From: CAMNAO01 sp045605145
GTDB taxonomy: Bacteria; Bacillota; Clostridia; Oscillospirales; Oscillospiraceae
Assembly (NCBI GenBank): GCA_045605145.1
Contig: JAZUPH010000053.1
Location: 1 to 23,172 of the forward strand
Reading direction: 5' to 3'
DNA: 23,172 nt
The translations under genes were made by a program, and so were the position numbers. The notes below the pieces were generated by a model. That model saw only the letters and a list, made by a program, of their open reading frames with translations, had not been told where the DNA came from and searched no databases. Positions 1-8,266 of the stretch are shown here, piece after piece (within the stretch, counting starts at the first letter, position 1; every line of letters starts with the position of its first letter).

Positions 1-525
1 CAGGACGGAGAAGGAAAGGAAGTTATCTATTACACCGGAAGCCTGGATTCTCTGGAACGGAAGACCGCTCCCGAGGATTTGGACTACTACGGACGGCTGT
101 TTGATGCCTGCGCTCTGGAGTTTTCTGCCCGCATGGAGCTGCCCAACCTGTTCAGCATCTATGGGGAAATGAATCCTCTGGCAGAAGAAGACGAAGAAGC
201 TTATTTCTCCCTGATGGACGAATTGGAAGGACAAAGCCAGGTGAAGCTTTTGGGCCATTCCGATAATATGCAAGGCTCTATGGAAAACGAGTGCGAGTAT
301 ATTGCCCACGGCTTTTCTACCTGCTCTCCGGATGAATATGATGATGCCCGCGCCATGGGACTGGATGAACAAAGTCTGCGCTGGAAGCTTCTTTTGCAAT
401 TGGACAGCAACGAGGATGCCCGGATGATGTGGGATGATTGCGGATTGCTTTATTTGTGGATCACAGAGGAAGACTTAAAAAATCAAAACTTTGACCATAC
501 CTGGCTGATTTTGCAGTGCGGGTAA
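1..525 (+). CDS. YwqG/DUF1963 family protein, 3' part only
   Basis: The reading frame is open from the first base and stops at TAA 523-525, so the gene begins upstream of the window. About 174 residues are visible. The C-terminal part has the pattern I associate with YwqG (DUF1963): LLLQLDSNED, then MMWDDCGLLYLWI, then EEDL and a final aromatic-rich W-ILQC end. The function of YwqG proteins is not established; they are soluble and often occur beside toxin-immunity or accessory genes. The fragment is rich in Asp and Glu (GAA/GAC codons). The coding sequence is visibly poorer in GC than everything after about 850: three 60-base lines counted by hand (1-60, 181-240, 421-480) give 83 of 180. A rho-independent terminator follows 22 bases after the stop, so the gene ends a transcript. 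An internal TTG at 79 is in frame but has no SD and is not the start. Confidence 0.8.
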   Translation, partial: QDGEGKEVIYYTGSLDSLERKTAPEDLDYYGRLFDACALEFSARMELPNLFSIYGEMNPLAEEDEEAYFSLMDELEGQSQVKLLGHSDNMQGSMENECEYIAHGFSTCSPDEYDDARAMGLDEQSLRWKLLLQLDSNEDARMMWDDCGLLYLWITEEDLKNQNFDHTWLILQCG

Positions 526-546
526 GGAAGCAACTGTATAGAAGGC

Positions 547-588
547 CCCCTGATCTTCCGTTTTTTAGGAAAATCAGGGGTTTTCTTG
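547..588 (+). terminator. Rho-independent terminator after the YwqG gene
   Basis: CCCCTGAT (547-554) pairs with ATCAGGGG (573-580). An inner TTCC/GGAA helix stacks beneath a loop of Ts, and a T-rich tail follows (581-590). It sits 22 bases after the YwqG stop on the same strand. Confidence 0.85.
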
Positions 589-620
589 GTTTTATCCAGT
601 CTTTCCTTGCCAAAAGGGGC

Positions 621-651
621 AAAAAAAGAGACAGCCTTTTGAGCTGTCTCT
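621..651 (-). terminator. Rho-independent terminator of tRNA-Leu
   Basis: A nine-base stem (627-635 with 643-651) with a seven-base loop is followed on the minus strand by seven Ts (627-621). It begins right after the encoded CCA end of the tRNA, so transcription stops immediately beyond the mature RNA. Confidence 0.9.
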
Positions 652-739
652 TGGTGCGCGAGGCGGGACTTGAACCCGCACGCCCGGAATGAGCACTAGA
701 ACCTGAATCTAGCGAGTCTGCCAATTCCACCACTCGCGC
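652..739 (-). tRNA. tRNA-Leu, anticodon CAG
   Basis: The minus strand reads a complete cloverleaf. The seven-base acceptor stem is GCGCGAG/CTCGCGC (733-739 with 656-662), the discriminator is A, and CCA is encoded (652-654). The D arm has the Leu-type GGTGGAATTGG pattern. The anticodon stem CTAGA/TCTAG holds loop TTCAGGT with anticodon CAG at 703-705. A long variable arm and the T arm with GGTTCAAGTCC follow. The 88-base length and long variable arm are typical of a class II leucine tRNA, which decodes CUG. It has its own promoter and terminator and is therefore a single-gene transcript. Its 3' end faces the AT-richer YwqG region, the side where integrative elements usually insert. Confidence 0.97.
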
Positions 740-760
740 ATATGAACTTTCGCGTCACTA

Positions 761-789
761 ATAATAGCACTGCTTTACAAAACTGTCAA
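761..789 (-). promoter_or_regulatory. Sigma-A type promoter of tRNA-Leu
   Basis: On the minus strand TTGACA (784-789) and TATTAT (761-766) are separated by 17 bases. The predicted start of transcription is about 753, some 15 bases before the mature tRNA. Confidence 0.85.
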
Positions 790-825
790 GTGACTTTTAT
801 CTTTTGACGGAAGTTTTTTGATTAG

Positions 826-851
826 GAAAAGCGCCGCCGTACAGACGGCGC
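826..851 (-). terminator. Probable terminator of rpmE
   Basis: GCGCCG at 831-836 pairs with CGGCGC at 846-851, extended past one mismatch, with a short loop around 839-843. The minus strand then reads TTTTCC (830-825). The U tract is short, so this is a good hairpin with a modest tail. It lies 22 bases past the rpmE stop. Confidence 0.6.
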
Positions 852-872
852 ATAATTTCCAATCGATGCAGA

Positions 873-1073
873 TTACTGAATACCGAACTTCTTGTTGAAT
901 TTCTCAACACGGCCGCTGGTATCGACGAGCTTCTGCTTGCCGGTATAGAAGGGGTGACACTTGGAGCAGATCTCAACCTTAATGTCCTTCTTCGTGCTTC
1001 CCGTCTCATAAACCGCGCCACAGGCACACCTGATGGTAGTCTGCTTGTAATCGGGGTGTATCCCTGTCCTCAT
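873..1073 (-). CDS. rpmE: 50S ribosomal protein bL31 (zinc-binding form)
   Basis: Structural protein of the large ribosomal subunit, 66 residues, the normal length for bL31. The sequence opens MRTGIHPDY, the family signature, and ends with GRVEKFNKKFG. Four cysteines, C16 and C18 (RCACG) and C36 and C39 (ICSKC), are the zinc ligands of the 'C+' form that is made when zinc is sufficient. The start is ATG 1071-1073. An AGAGGTG ribosome binding site lies just upstream, and the conserved MRTGIHP terminus begins there; the frame is open further upstream but that extension crosses the promoter. It is monocistronic, with its own promoter at 1117-1145 and a hairpin downstream. The C+ form is often paired elsewhere with a zinc-free paralogue under Zur control; none is in this window and I see no clear Zur site. 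Confidence 0.97.
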   Translation of the reverse strand: MRTGIHPDYKQTTIRCACGAVYETGSTKKDIKVEICSKCHPFYTGKQKLVDTSGRVEKFNKKFGIQ

Positions 1074-1116
1074 TATGCTCACCTCTCTTAGTTTCCTCGC
1101 GTAACACGCAGGAGCT

Positions 1117-1145
1117 ATTATAACACCAACAATTTCTATTTGCAA
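1117..1145 (-). promoter_or_regulatory. Sigma-A type promoter of rpmE
   Basis: On the minus strand TTGCAA (1140-1145) is followed after exactly 17 bases by TATAAT (1117-1122). Predicted start of transcription is near 1110, giving a leader of about 37 bases. The perfect -10 suits a highly expressed ribosomal gene. Confidence 0.85.
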
Positions 1146-1207
1146 CAGTTTTTTTGAGAATTTCTATAAAATTTTTCTCTTGAATCACTGCATTTTAACC
1201 AAAAACT

Positions 1208-4200
1208 TCAGCGCAAATACACTGCAATGCCCGGTCGGGTAAAGTACAGGATCTCCTGCGCCACAGACTTTGAGGTGATGCTCTCCATGGCCAGGGCGTA
1301 GGCATCAAGCTGGCCGCGATACTCCTCAGCACGCTGGAGAACAGTGGTCTCATCCACGGCATCGGTCTTGAAATCGATGATGATGAGCTTGTCATCCCGC
1401 TCAATACAGCAGTCAACCACGCCCTGCATCAGCACCTGATCGTCGCCCGCACCGGGGAAGAAGGCGGACGCTGGCAGGAGAACTGAAAACTTGAACTCAC
1501 GCATTATGTTGGGCGCGCTCAGTACCATGCGCCCCTCCGGTGAGGTAAAAAAGCGGGTGACGGAGGGGAGATCCACCGTATCCGCCTGCTCCCGGCTGAG
1601 GCGGCCCTCGGCGACAAGGCGGTTAAGCTCACACAGGGCCCCATCCGTATCGGCACAGCGCTTCCAATCCGCGTACTGCATGAAGCTGTGCAGGGCGGTA
1701 CCCCGTTGGGCGGCGGTCATGGGCGCAGAGGCGGCAAAATCCGGTCTGCGGATCTCCACCAGACCACGGCGGCGCGCACCCGCAAGTTTGGGGGCCTCGC
1801 CGGCCTCAAGGGCGGCCTCTTCATCGGTTACGCGGCCCTTAAGCTCAGTGGGCGCCAGCTTGGAAGGCAGATCCTCAACATTTGCGTGGGGGTAGCGGAA
1901 GGCGATGCGCCGGGCGATCTCCTGCGTAAGCTCGGGCGCTGGAGCAGTGGTCTGCGCTTTTTCCACTTCGGTGGCAATTTCAGCCTTTAGTGTCCGGGCG
2001 CTGAGCTTTTCAACACGACAGATCCACGCAGGCTTTTCGCCGCGCCCGTGTGCATCGTACATCAGCACCGCGGGAACGACCCAATCGGCAAAGCCGGAGG
2101 CGCTGCGCAGCACACCCGGGTCAAGAGGCAAACTGTCGGAGGCGGCGGTAAACTTGTCAATGACCTTGTCGGCATCGGGATAGGCCGCGCTCATAATCAG
2201 CTTCTCCTGGGCGCGGGTCATACCCACATACAGCACGCGCATCTCCTCTGACAGGGATTCCGTCCTTATCCTGCCGGCAGCGGCGCGGTGTGCAACGGTG
2301 TCGTAGCGGATGCGGCGGACACTGTCGGTGACGCGGGTACCGGGCCCAAGGTCGCGGTGGAGCAGCATGTCCTTTTTGGTGTCTGCCATGTTGAAGCGGT
2401 GGGTCAGATCCGGCATGAACACGATGGGGAACTCAAGCCCCTTGGATTTGTGGATGCTCATAATGCGCACGGCATCCTCGCCGTCTCCGCCCTCGGGGGC
2501 GGGCAGTTCCTCTCCCCGCTCCATCAGCTCACGCAGGTTGGTGACGAACTGGAACAGGCCCTTGAAGCCGCTCTGCTCAAAGCGCCGGGCGTAGTCGAAC
2601 AGCAGCATGAGATTGCGCCGCCGCTCCTCACCGCCGGGCATGGCACCGTATATGCCCATGGCATCGGTCAGATTATAAATGTGCCATATCAGCCGATCGG
2701 CGCTCAGCTCCGGCGCGGTGATGCGCAGCTTATCAAGCTGAGTCACAAAGGCGCGGCATTTATCGCTCTCCCCTGCCGCGTTCACCAGCGCGGCATAGAA
2801 GTCGCTGCCGCCGCAAAGACGCACATCAGCCAGTTCGTCCGGTGTGAAGCCATAGACCGGGCTGCGCAGGACGGAGATCAGGGGTATATCCTGCCGGGGG
2901 TTGTCGATTACCGTGAGATACGACAGCATAAACGACACCTCAGGCGCGCGGAAGAAGGACTCCGCCTTGCCGGAGGCAACGGGTATGCCGTGGGCCGCCA
3001 GCGCCGCGGTATAGATGGCACCGCGGCCGGAAAGAGAACGCAGCAGCAGGGCAAAATCGCTCCATCGGGCAGGGCGCGTACCCTCACCCTCGCGCACGCG
3101 GTAGTCCGCCTTAAGGCGGAGCATACGGCGGGCGACCCAATCGGCCTCTGCCGCGATTTTATTGGGTGCGGCCTCGTCATCAGCATCATCGTCCTCGCCG
3201 CTAAGGTCGAGGATGTTCAGCTCAACACAGGTCTCGTCCGAGGGCGGATACTTGGCACCGGGGTAAAGATACTCCGCAGGAGTGTAGTCCATTTCGCCCA
3301 ATCCGGTTGACATAATGTTTGAAAACAGGTAGTTTGCCGCTTCCAGAACACCCTCACGGGAGCGGAAGTTGCGGCTGAGGATGACCTTGCGCGGCTGCCC
3401 GTCGGCGGCGTCCTCCGCCATGGGGTAGGCGTTATATTTCTCTAAGAAGATGGTTGGATCGGCAAGGCGGAAGCGGTAAATGGACTGCTTCACATCACCA
3501 ACCATGAATAGATTGCGTCCGCCACGGGTGACGGAGCTGATAATAAGCTCCTGAACGCGGTTAACATCCTGATACTCGTCCACCATCACCTCACAGAAGC
3601 GCTGTGAAAGCTCACGGGCAAGGGCGCTGGGCTCATTGGTGCGGCTGTCAACGAGAAGGGACAGTGCCAGATGCTCCTGATCGTTAAAGTCGATGACGCC
3701 GCGGCGGCGTTTGAGGGCGGAGTACTCTTTCTCAAAGCGCATTACAAGGTGCAGAAGCTCCTTAACCACCGGGGCGGCAAGTGCCATGTCACCGATGAGC
3801 TGGGCGGAAGGAGCCTTGAATATCCCGGGGAACTCTTTCGCCGCTTTTTTCACCTGCTCACGAATGGCCTTTACGCCGTCGTACTGCTCACCGCGAAGCT
3901 GACCCGCCCTCGGGAAAGAGATCTCAGCGGCGGCGCAGGCGGCGTCCCAGCCCTCATCAAGGGCGGCGATGAAAGCAAGCAGATCACCGCGGGTGGCGGC
4001 AATGGTGGGTGCGTAGGCTTTTTGGAACTTTTCATCCGTGTCCCAGTCCTCCAGCACCCTGTCAAGGCGGCCAAGGAGGAAGGCGGCGCGCTCTTTGGCG
4101 TAGGTAATAAGCTCACGCCCCCATGGGGTCAGGGAAAGATCCGTGACACCGTCCATCGCAAGGCGGGCAATATGCTCATTGCACCATTTTTCGGGGTATG

Positions 4201-4762
4201 GGTGGCTCTGCAGACTGCCGTAGGTCTCAAGGACGAGGTCGGCAAGGGCAGAATCGTCCTGCCCGGCGCTCATGGTATCCAGAAGGGCGGCGAAACCCTC
4301 TGTCATGTTCTCATAACAGGCCTCCAGCATATCTTCCATGGCCTTGCTGCGCAGAAGGCGGCTCTCACTTTCGTCTGCCACGCGAAAATCCGGGGCAAGG
4401 CTGGCAAGCTGGGCATTTTCCCGCAGGACGGTGGTGCAGAAAGAGTGGATGGTGCCGATATGGGCGCGGTGGCAAAGCATCTGCTGGCGGCGCAGGCGGC
4501 GGTCGTTGGGCGTGTCGGCAAGGCGGGAGTTTATCCCCTCCATTATCTTGCCGCGCAGCTCTGCCGCGGCGGCGTTGGTGTAGGTGATGATGAGAAAATC
4601 ATCAATATTGCAGCCCTCGTCAGGGTCACAGACCCGCTCCAGAAGGCGCTCAACCAGCACGCGGGTCTTTCCGCTGCCGGCGGCGGCGGAGACGAGGAGC
4701 GCCCCTCCCCTGTCGGTTACGGCACGCTTCTGCTCGGCTGTGAGCATATCAAGTCTTCCCAT
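1208..4762 (-). CDS. addA: ATP-dependent helicase/nuclease subunit A (AddA)
   Basis: AddA is the 3'-5' helicase and nuclease subunit of AddAB, which resects DNA double-strand ends up to a Chi-like site and loads RecA. At 1184 residues it is close to the usual length (about 1200). UvrD/Rep-type motifs run in order: Walker A AAAGSGKT at residues 26-33; Walker B VDEYQD near 393; VGDVKQSIYRFR just after; the SIHKSKGLEFP motif in the second helicase half; and VLYVGMTRAQEKL (motif VI). A RecB-type nuclease domain closes the protein, with GVVD near residue 1114 and DFKTD near 1129, so the nuclease looks intact. The start at 4762 has GGAGG six bases upstream, inside the end of addB. A second in-frame ATG at 4747, one base past the addB stop, is a weaker alternative. 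The 14-base overlap with addB implies translational coupling. No convincing terminator is seen between the stop and the rpmE promoter. Confidence 0.97.
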   Translation of the reverse strand: MGRLDMLTAEQKRAVTDRGGALLVSAAAGSGKTRVLVERLLERVCDPDEGCNIDDFLIITYTNAAAAELRGKIMEGINSRLADTPNDRRLRRQQMLCHRAHIGTIHSFCTTVLRENAQLASLAPDFRVADESESRLLRSKAMEDMLEACYENMTEGFAALLDTMSAGQDDSALADLVLETYGSLQSHPYPEKWCNEHIARLAMDGVTDLSLTPWGRELITYAKERAAFLLGRLDRVLEDWDTDEKFQKAYAPTIAATRGDLLAFIAALDEGWDAACAAAEISFPRAGQLRGEQYDGVKAIREQVKKAAKEFPGIFKAPSAQLIGDMALAAPVVKELLHLVMRFEKEYSALKRRRGVIDFNDQEHLALSLLVDSRTNEPSALARELSQRFCEVMVDEYQDVNRVQELIISSVTRGGRNLFMVGDVKQSIYRFRLADPTIFLEKYNAYPMAEDAADGQPRKVILSRNFRSREGVLEAANYLFSNIMSTGLGEMDYTPAEYLYPGAKYPPSDETCVELNILDLSGEDDDADDEAAPNKIAAEADWVARRMLRLKADYRVREGEGTRPARWSDFALLLRSLSGRGAIYTAALAAHGIPVASGKAESFFRAPEVSFMLSYLTVIDNPRQDIPLISVLRSPVYGFTPDELADVRLCGGSDFYAALVNAAGESDKCRAFVTQLDKLRITAPELSADRLIWHIYNLTDAMGIYGAMPGGEERRRNLMLLFDYARRFEQSGFKGLFQFVTNLRELMERGEELPAPEGGDGEDAVRIMSIHKSKGLEFPIVFMPDLTHRFNMADTKKDMLLHRDLGPGTRVTDSVRRIRYDTVAHRAAAGRIRTESLSEEMRVLYVGMTRAQEKLIMSAAYPDADKVIDKFTAASDSLPLDPGVLRSASGFADWVVPAVLMYDAHGRGEKPAWICRVEKLSARTLKAEIATEVEKAQTTAPAPELTQEIARRIAFRYPHANVEDLPSKLAPTELKGRVTDEEAALEAGEAPKLAGARRRGLVEIRRPDFAASAPMTAAQRGTALHSFMQYADWKRCADTDGALCELNRLVAEGRLSREQADTVDLPSVTRFFTSPEGRMVLSAPNIMREFKFSVLLPASAFFPGAGDDQVLMQGVVDCCIERDDKLIIIDFKTDAVDETTVLQRAEEYRGQLDAYALAMESITSKSVAQEILYFTRPGIAVYLR

Positions 4763-7700
4763 GCCGCACCTCCATTCTCTGCCATGCCTCAGGCGTTTTC
4801 AGCTTATAAATACGGCGGTTTTTATCCCCCTGTGCCTCGCCAAAACGGCAGGCCTCATAGAAGCGGCAGTAGGCGCAGGCGTTGTCCCGGTCGTTGCGGT
4901 AGAAGGGGTCTGCCAGCATGCTGCCGCCGCGTAGCTCTTTACCCATCTCAAGGAGCAGGCTGTCGATGTGCTGGCTCAGTTTGCCCAGCTTCTCCAGATC
5001 GGCAAGGCTGTCGCCGGAGGCGGTGCCGCCCTTGAACTTGACGGGGATGTATTTGGGCGTGCTGCCGTGCTCCATGGCTTCGATAACATCGCCATCGTCA
5101 AGGATGAGTCCGCTGCGCACAAGCTGCTTTGCACGGGCGGCGTTGACCTCATCCTCACTGGCACTGCTGTCGGCGCTGATAATGGGGTCGCGGGCCGGGG
5201 TGTACAGCACGCCCGCAGGAACAACGGGCATTCCATAGCGCTGCTGTCCGCTGCGGCCGAGGACGAAGAGGTAGATGAGCATCTGCATATTCATCCCGCA
5301 CAGAACATCGGAAAGGCTGAACTTCTTCACGCCAGTTTTATAGTCCACAACGCGCACATAGAGCTTGCCGTCGTGTACCCAGCCGTCGGCACGGTCCACC
5401 TTACCGCGGACGGTGACGGTCCAATCCTCACCCTCTATAACAGCTGGGGGCATATCGCCACCGCGGCTGAAGTCCAGCTCAAAGTCCAGAGGACGGAAGT
5501 CGGAGCGGGACAGCTCATCCACGGTGTCGTACACTATCTGAGTGACAGTGCTGCCAAGGCGACGGTACAGGTATTTGAAGCGCTCACTGCGGCCCACGAG
5601 ACCGCCCATGTAGCTTTCGGTATATTCCTCTATATATTTTTTGGTAAGCTCACCGCAACGGGCAAGCCCGGCGGCGAACCCCTCACCCACCTCAAGCTCT
5701 TTGAGCACACCCTCCAGCACAAAGTGTACAAAGGTGCCGAACTCCGGCTTGTCAAAATCGGCGCGGCGGCGGGGCTTGGCCTTCAGGCCGTATTCCATGA
5801 AATAGCTGTAGCGGCAGCGGTAGAAGCTCTCCACGCGGGAGGCGGTGAGGGCAACACTTTTGCCGTAAAGCCCCTCCGCCCTGTCGCGGCTGAGACTGCC
5901 GCGCATAATATTGGCGGCGCTGCGGGCAGCGTCGAGGCGGCTGCGCCAGTGTTCATCCCCGCCCAGCGCATCGGCAGCGGCGGTGGACAGGTCTGTGGCA
6001 CCGTCGGCGATGGCAGTGGCCGCCAGTTCGAAGCAGGGCTGGGCAGCGGCGGTGTATATCCACTGACCGGCCTTCTCCTCTCGGATGCCAAAGAGATTTG
6101 CCACGCGGGTGACCACGAAGCTGGGACGGCTCTCCCCTGTATCGGTTCTCAGGAGTATGAGCTGCCGGGTGGGCAGGGTCAGGGATGTATAAATAAGATC
6201 CATCTCGCGCAAAAGGCGTCCGTCCGCATCCTCAGCAAGGCGCAGACCTGCGCGGCTGAGTATATCCCGCTCCTGATCGCTCAAAATGCCGCTGCCGTCA
6301 CCGCGCATGGGAAGTCTTTCATCCCCTGCACCCAGAACGATAAGGCACTTCAGATCACGGCGGCGCATACGGTCCATCTCGCCCATATTGACCCTGTCAA
6401 GGGCGGCGGGGATAGTGCCGATGTCGTAGCTTTTAAGAACCAGCTTCAAAAGGCGGGCAAATTCATCAGTGGATATGAGCGCGTCGCCAAGGATGCCGGA
6501 AAACTGCTCAAGGGCGTCGATAAGGACATCCCAAAGCTGCACATACTCGTCCGAAAGCTGCAGATCGCCCAGGGCGAACAGCTCACCGGCGCGGCTCTCA
6601 AGGCGCTCAGGCACGCCCGCATCCACAAGGAAGTTCCACAGCGCCATGGTCTTTTCACGGGCGGTCTGGGCCTCTTCAAGGGCCTGGGCAAGCCGCTCAA
6701 CAGGCATGGCGGCACGCAGGCGGGCGTCATTGATCCGCCGCAGCTTCTCCTGCCGCTCGGGCGGGCAGACGCCCATGCCGTCAGGGTCGGAGGTCCATCC
6801 CTCCCGGGCCGTCCATAGTCTGCGCCCGCGGATGCGCCAGCGCAGAACGTAGTTTTCCAGCTCGTCACACTCATCGGCGCTGATGCCGGCAAGTCCGGTT
6901 TTCAGATAGCGGAAAATGCTCTGGTAATCGAAGCCGTTTTCTATTGTGTCCAGGGCGGACAGCACCATCAAAAGCACCGGCTTTTCCAGTATGCCGCTGC
7001 GCTTATTCATAAGGACGGGAATGCCGTATTTTTCAAAAATGCTCTGGGCGGCGGTGCCGTAATCCTCCCACCCGCGGGCGGTGACGGAAATGTCACGCCA
7101 GCGCCAGCCCTTTTCCCGCACCAGCTCAAGGCACATTGACGCGGCGGCCTCACACTCCTGGGTGAGGCTGTCGGCGCGGACAAGGCGCACTGCCCCCTCA
7201 TTCTGCCCCGCGTAAACCGCAGGCGCATCGGAGAACAAATTCGCCTCAAGAAAGCGCAGCTGCTCAGCCGAGCTGCGGCGGCTGTGGGACATGGGTACAT
7301 GGCTGTATTTTACGAAGCGCTCATCGGCAAGGCGCATAAGCTGCAAAAGTGTGCGGCGCGCCGATGTGAACAGGATGCCGTCATCCTCTATCCCCTCACA
7401 GTTGAGGCAGACGCACAGCTGGCTGCCCATTGCCATAAGGGCGTCGATGACGCCGAACTGCTGCGCGGTGAAGTCGGTAAAGCCGTCAAAATACACGGCG
7501 GCATCGCCGATGACGCCCGAGGCGGGCAGCAGCCGCGCCAGCTCGTTAAGGCGGTCGGCGGGGTCGTAATAGCCCGCCGGGATGAAGGCGGGGTACGCCT
7601 CAAGTATCAGGGACAGGTCGCGCAGCTTATTCTCAAGGGCGCTGCCGGCACCCACGGCGGCAGAAGTGAGCATTGAGGGAGACAGCATGGACTGTGCCAG

Positions 7701-8075
7701 CTCGTCACGCAGCTTTATAAGGCCGGTGAGAAAATCCGAACGACGGCGAACGGCGGAAAAAGAGATAAGTCGGTCAAACACGGAGGAAAAGGCCAGCTCC
7801 ATCACCAGAAGGCGGCCCCCGTCGGAAAGGGGTTTATCCCCGCTGTCGGGGCAGGCCGTGAACACCCGGCGGGAAAGGGCGGAAAAACTCAGCACCTCTG
7901 CCCAGAGGGAGACGGAATTGCCGCAGTGGGCGCAAAGCTGCCGCTCGGCATCGTGGGAATACTGCTCCGGCACGACGAGTATGCTTTTTTCACGGCGCTC
8001 TGCACGGGCCATAATATCGTCCAGCATGGCGGCGGTCTTTCCGCTGCCGGCACGGCCGGTGATAAGTTTGAGCAT
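4749..8075 (-). CDS. addB: ATP-dependent helicase/nuclease subunit B (AddB)
   Basis: AddB is the partner of AddA. It supplies the second nuclease, a Chi-recognition scaffold and an iron-sulfur-bound nuclease domain. At 1108 residues it is near the usual length of about 1150. The N-terminus carries GRAGSGKT (residues 7-14), the intact Walker A of AddB. The C-terminal RecB-like nuclease has a GKVDRAD element followed by VVDYKTG, matching the GxxD and DxK metal-binding motifs. The 4Fe-4S cluster ligands are visible as one Cys in FYRCRYSYFMEYGL and three in CAYCRFYEAC near the C-terminus. The ATG at 8073-8075 is preceded by AAAGGAGGGGG. A promoter lies at 8110-8138, and addB is the first gene of the addB-addA operon, divergent from dxs. 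Confidence 0.97.
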   Translation of the reverse strand: MLKLITGRAGSGKTAAMLDDIMARAERREKSILVVPEQYSHDAERQLCAHCGNSVSLWAEVLSFSALSRRVFTACPDSGDKPLSDGGRLLVMELAFSSVFDRLISFSAVRRRSDFLTGLIKLRDELAQSMLSPSMLTSAAVGAGSALENKLRDLSLILEAYPAFIPAGYYDPADRLNELARLLPASGVIGDAAVYFDGFTDFTAQQFGVIDALMAMGSQLCVCLNCEGIEDDGILFTSARRTLLQLMRLADERFVKYSHVPMSHSRRSSAEQLRFLEANLFSDAPAVYAGQNEGAVRLVRADSLTQECEAAASMCLELVREKGWRWRDISVTARGWEDYGTAAQSIFEKYGIPVLMNKRSGILEKPVLLMVLSALDTIENGFDYQSIFRYLKTGLAGISADECDELENYVLRWRIRGRRLWTAREGWTSDPDGMGVCPPERQEKLRRINDARLRAAMPVERLAQALEEAQTAREKTMALWNFLVDAGVPERLESRAGELFALGDLQLSDEYVQLWDVLIDALEQFSGILGDALISTDEFARLLKLVLKSYDIGTIPAALDRVNMGEMDRMRRRDLKCLIVLGAGDERLPMRGDGSGILSDQERDILSRAGLRLAEDADGRLLREMDLIYTSLTLPTRQLILLRTDTGESRPSFVVTRVANLFGIREEKAGQWIYTAAAQPCFELAATAIADGATDLSTAAADALGGDEHWRSRLDAARSAANIMRGSLSRDRAEGLYGKSVALTASRVESFYRCRYSYFMEYGLKAKPRRRADFDKPEFGTFVHFVLEGVLKELEVGEGFAAGLARCGELTKKYIEEYTESYMGGLVGRSERFKYLYRRLGSTVTQIVYDTVDELSRSDFRPLDFELDFSRGGDMPPAVIEGEDWTVTVRGKVDRADGWVHDGKLYVRVVDYKTGVKKFSLSDVLCGMNMQMLIYLFVLGRSGQQRYGMPVVPAGVLYTPARDPIISADSSASEDEVNAARAKQLVRSGLILDDGDVIEAMEHGSTPKYIPVKFKGGTASGDSLADLEKLGKLSQHIDSLLLEMGKELRGGSMLADPFYRNDRDNACAYCRFYEACRFGEAQGDKNRRIYKLKTPEAWQRMEVRHGKT

Positions 8076-8109
8076 GTTCCCCCTCCTTTACGGCAGAATT
8101 TCTTCTTTA

Positions 8110-8138
8110 ATTTTACCAAATCGGCCGCCCGGTTTCAA
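8110..8138 (-). promoter_or_regulatory. Promoter of addB-addA
   Basis: On the minus strand TTGAAA (8133-8138), a 17-base spacer and TAAAAT (8110-8115). Predicted start near 8103, 28 bases before the addB ATG. No LexA-type box is obvious, so I see no sign of SOS control. Confidence 0.75.
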
Positions 8139-8196
8139 TACAACTTTTAATTTACCCATATTTCTCAAGGCAAAATGCCGAATTTGTCAAATCGAG

Positions 8197-8225
8197 TTGG
8201 CAAAAGCATATTTGGCTGTTATAAT
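8197..8225 (+). promoter_or_regulatory. Promoter of dxs
   Basis: TTGGCA (8197-8202), a 17-base spacer and TATAAT (8220-8225). Predicted start near 8232, with a leader of about 35 bases. It is divergent from the addB promoter and the two do not overlap. Confidence 0.88.
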
Positions 8226-8251
8226 ATACGGGTTCATGCAGGATACAGGGT

Positions 8252-8258
8252 AAGGAGG
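8252..8258 (+). promoter_or_regulatory. Ribosome binding site that decides the dxs start
   Basis: AAGGAGG at 8252-8258 overlaps the first in-frame GTG (8258-8260), which therefore cannot be the start. The next in-frame GTG (8267-8269) is 8 bases past it, the normal spacing. Confidence 0.85.
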
Positions 8259-8266
8259 TGACACCC

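Noticed and set aside
1120..1200. Terminator for addA in the AT-rich stretch before rpmE
   Set aside because: A weak GAGAA/TTCTC hairpin exists, but on the minus strand it is followed by As, not Ts.
2288..3310. 340-codon plus-strand frame opposite addA (and another at 3671-5035)
   Set aside because: Antisense shadows of addA: His/Gly-rich, no family pattern, no SD.
4968..6818. Long open frame of 616 codons on the plus strand opposite addB
   Set aside because: It is a shadow of the GC-rich addB coding frame. It has no recognisable domain or proper SD, and addB itself shows all expected motifs.
8258..8266. dxs start at GTG 8258
   Set aside because: That codon overlaps the AAGGAGG SD; GTG 8267 has correct spacing.
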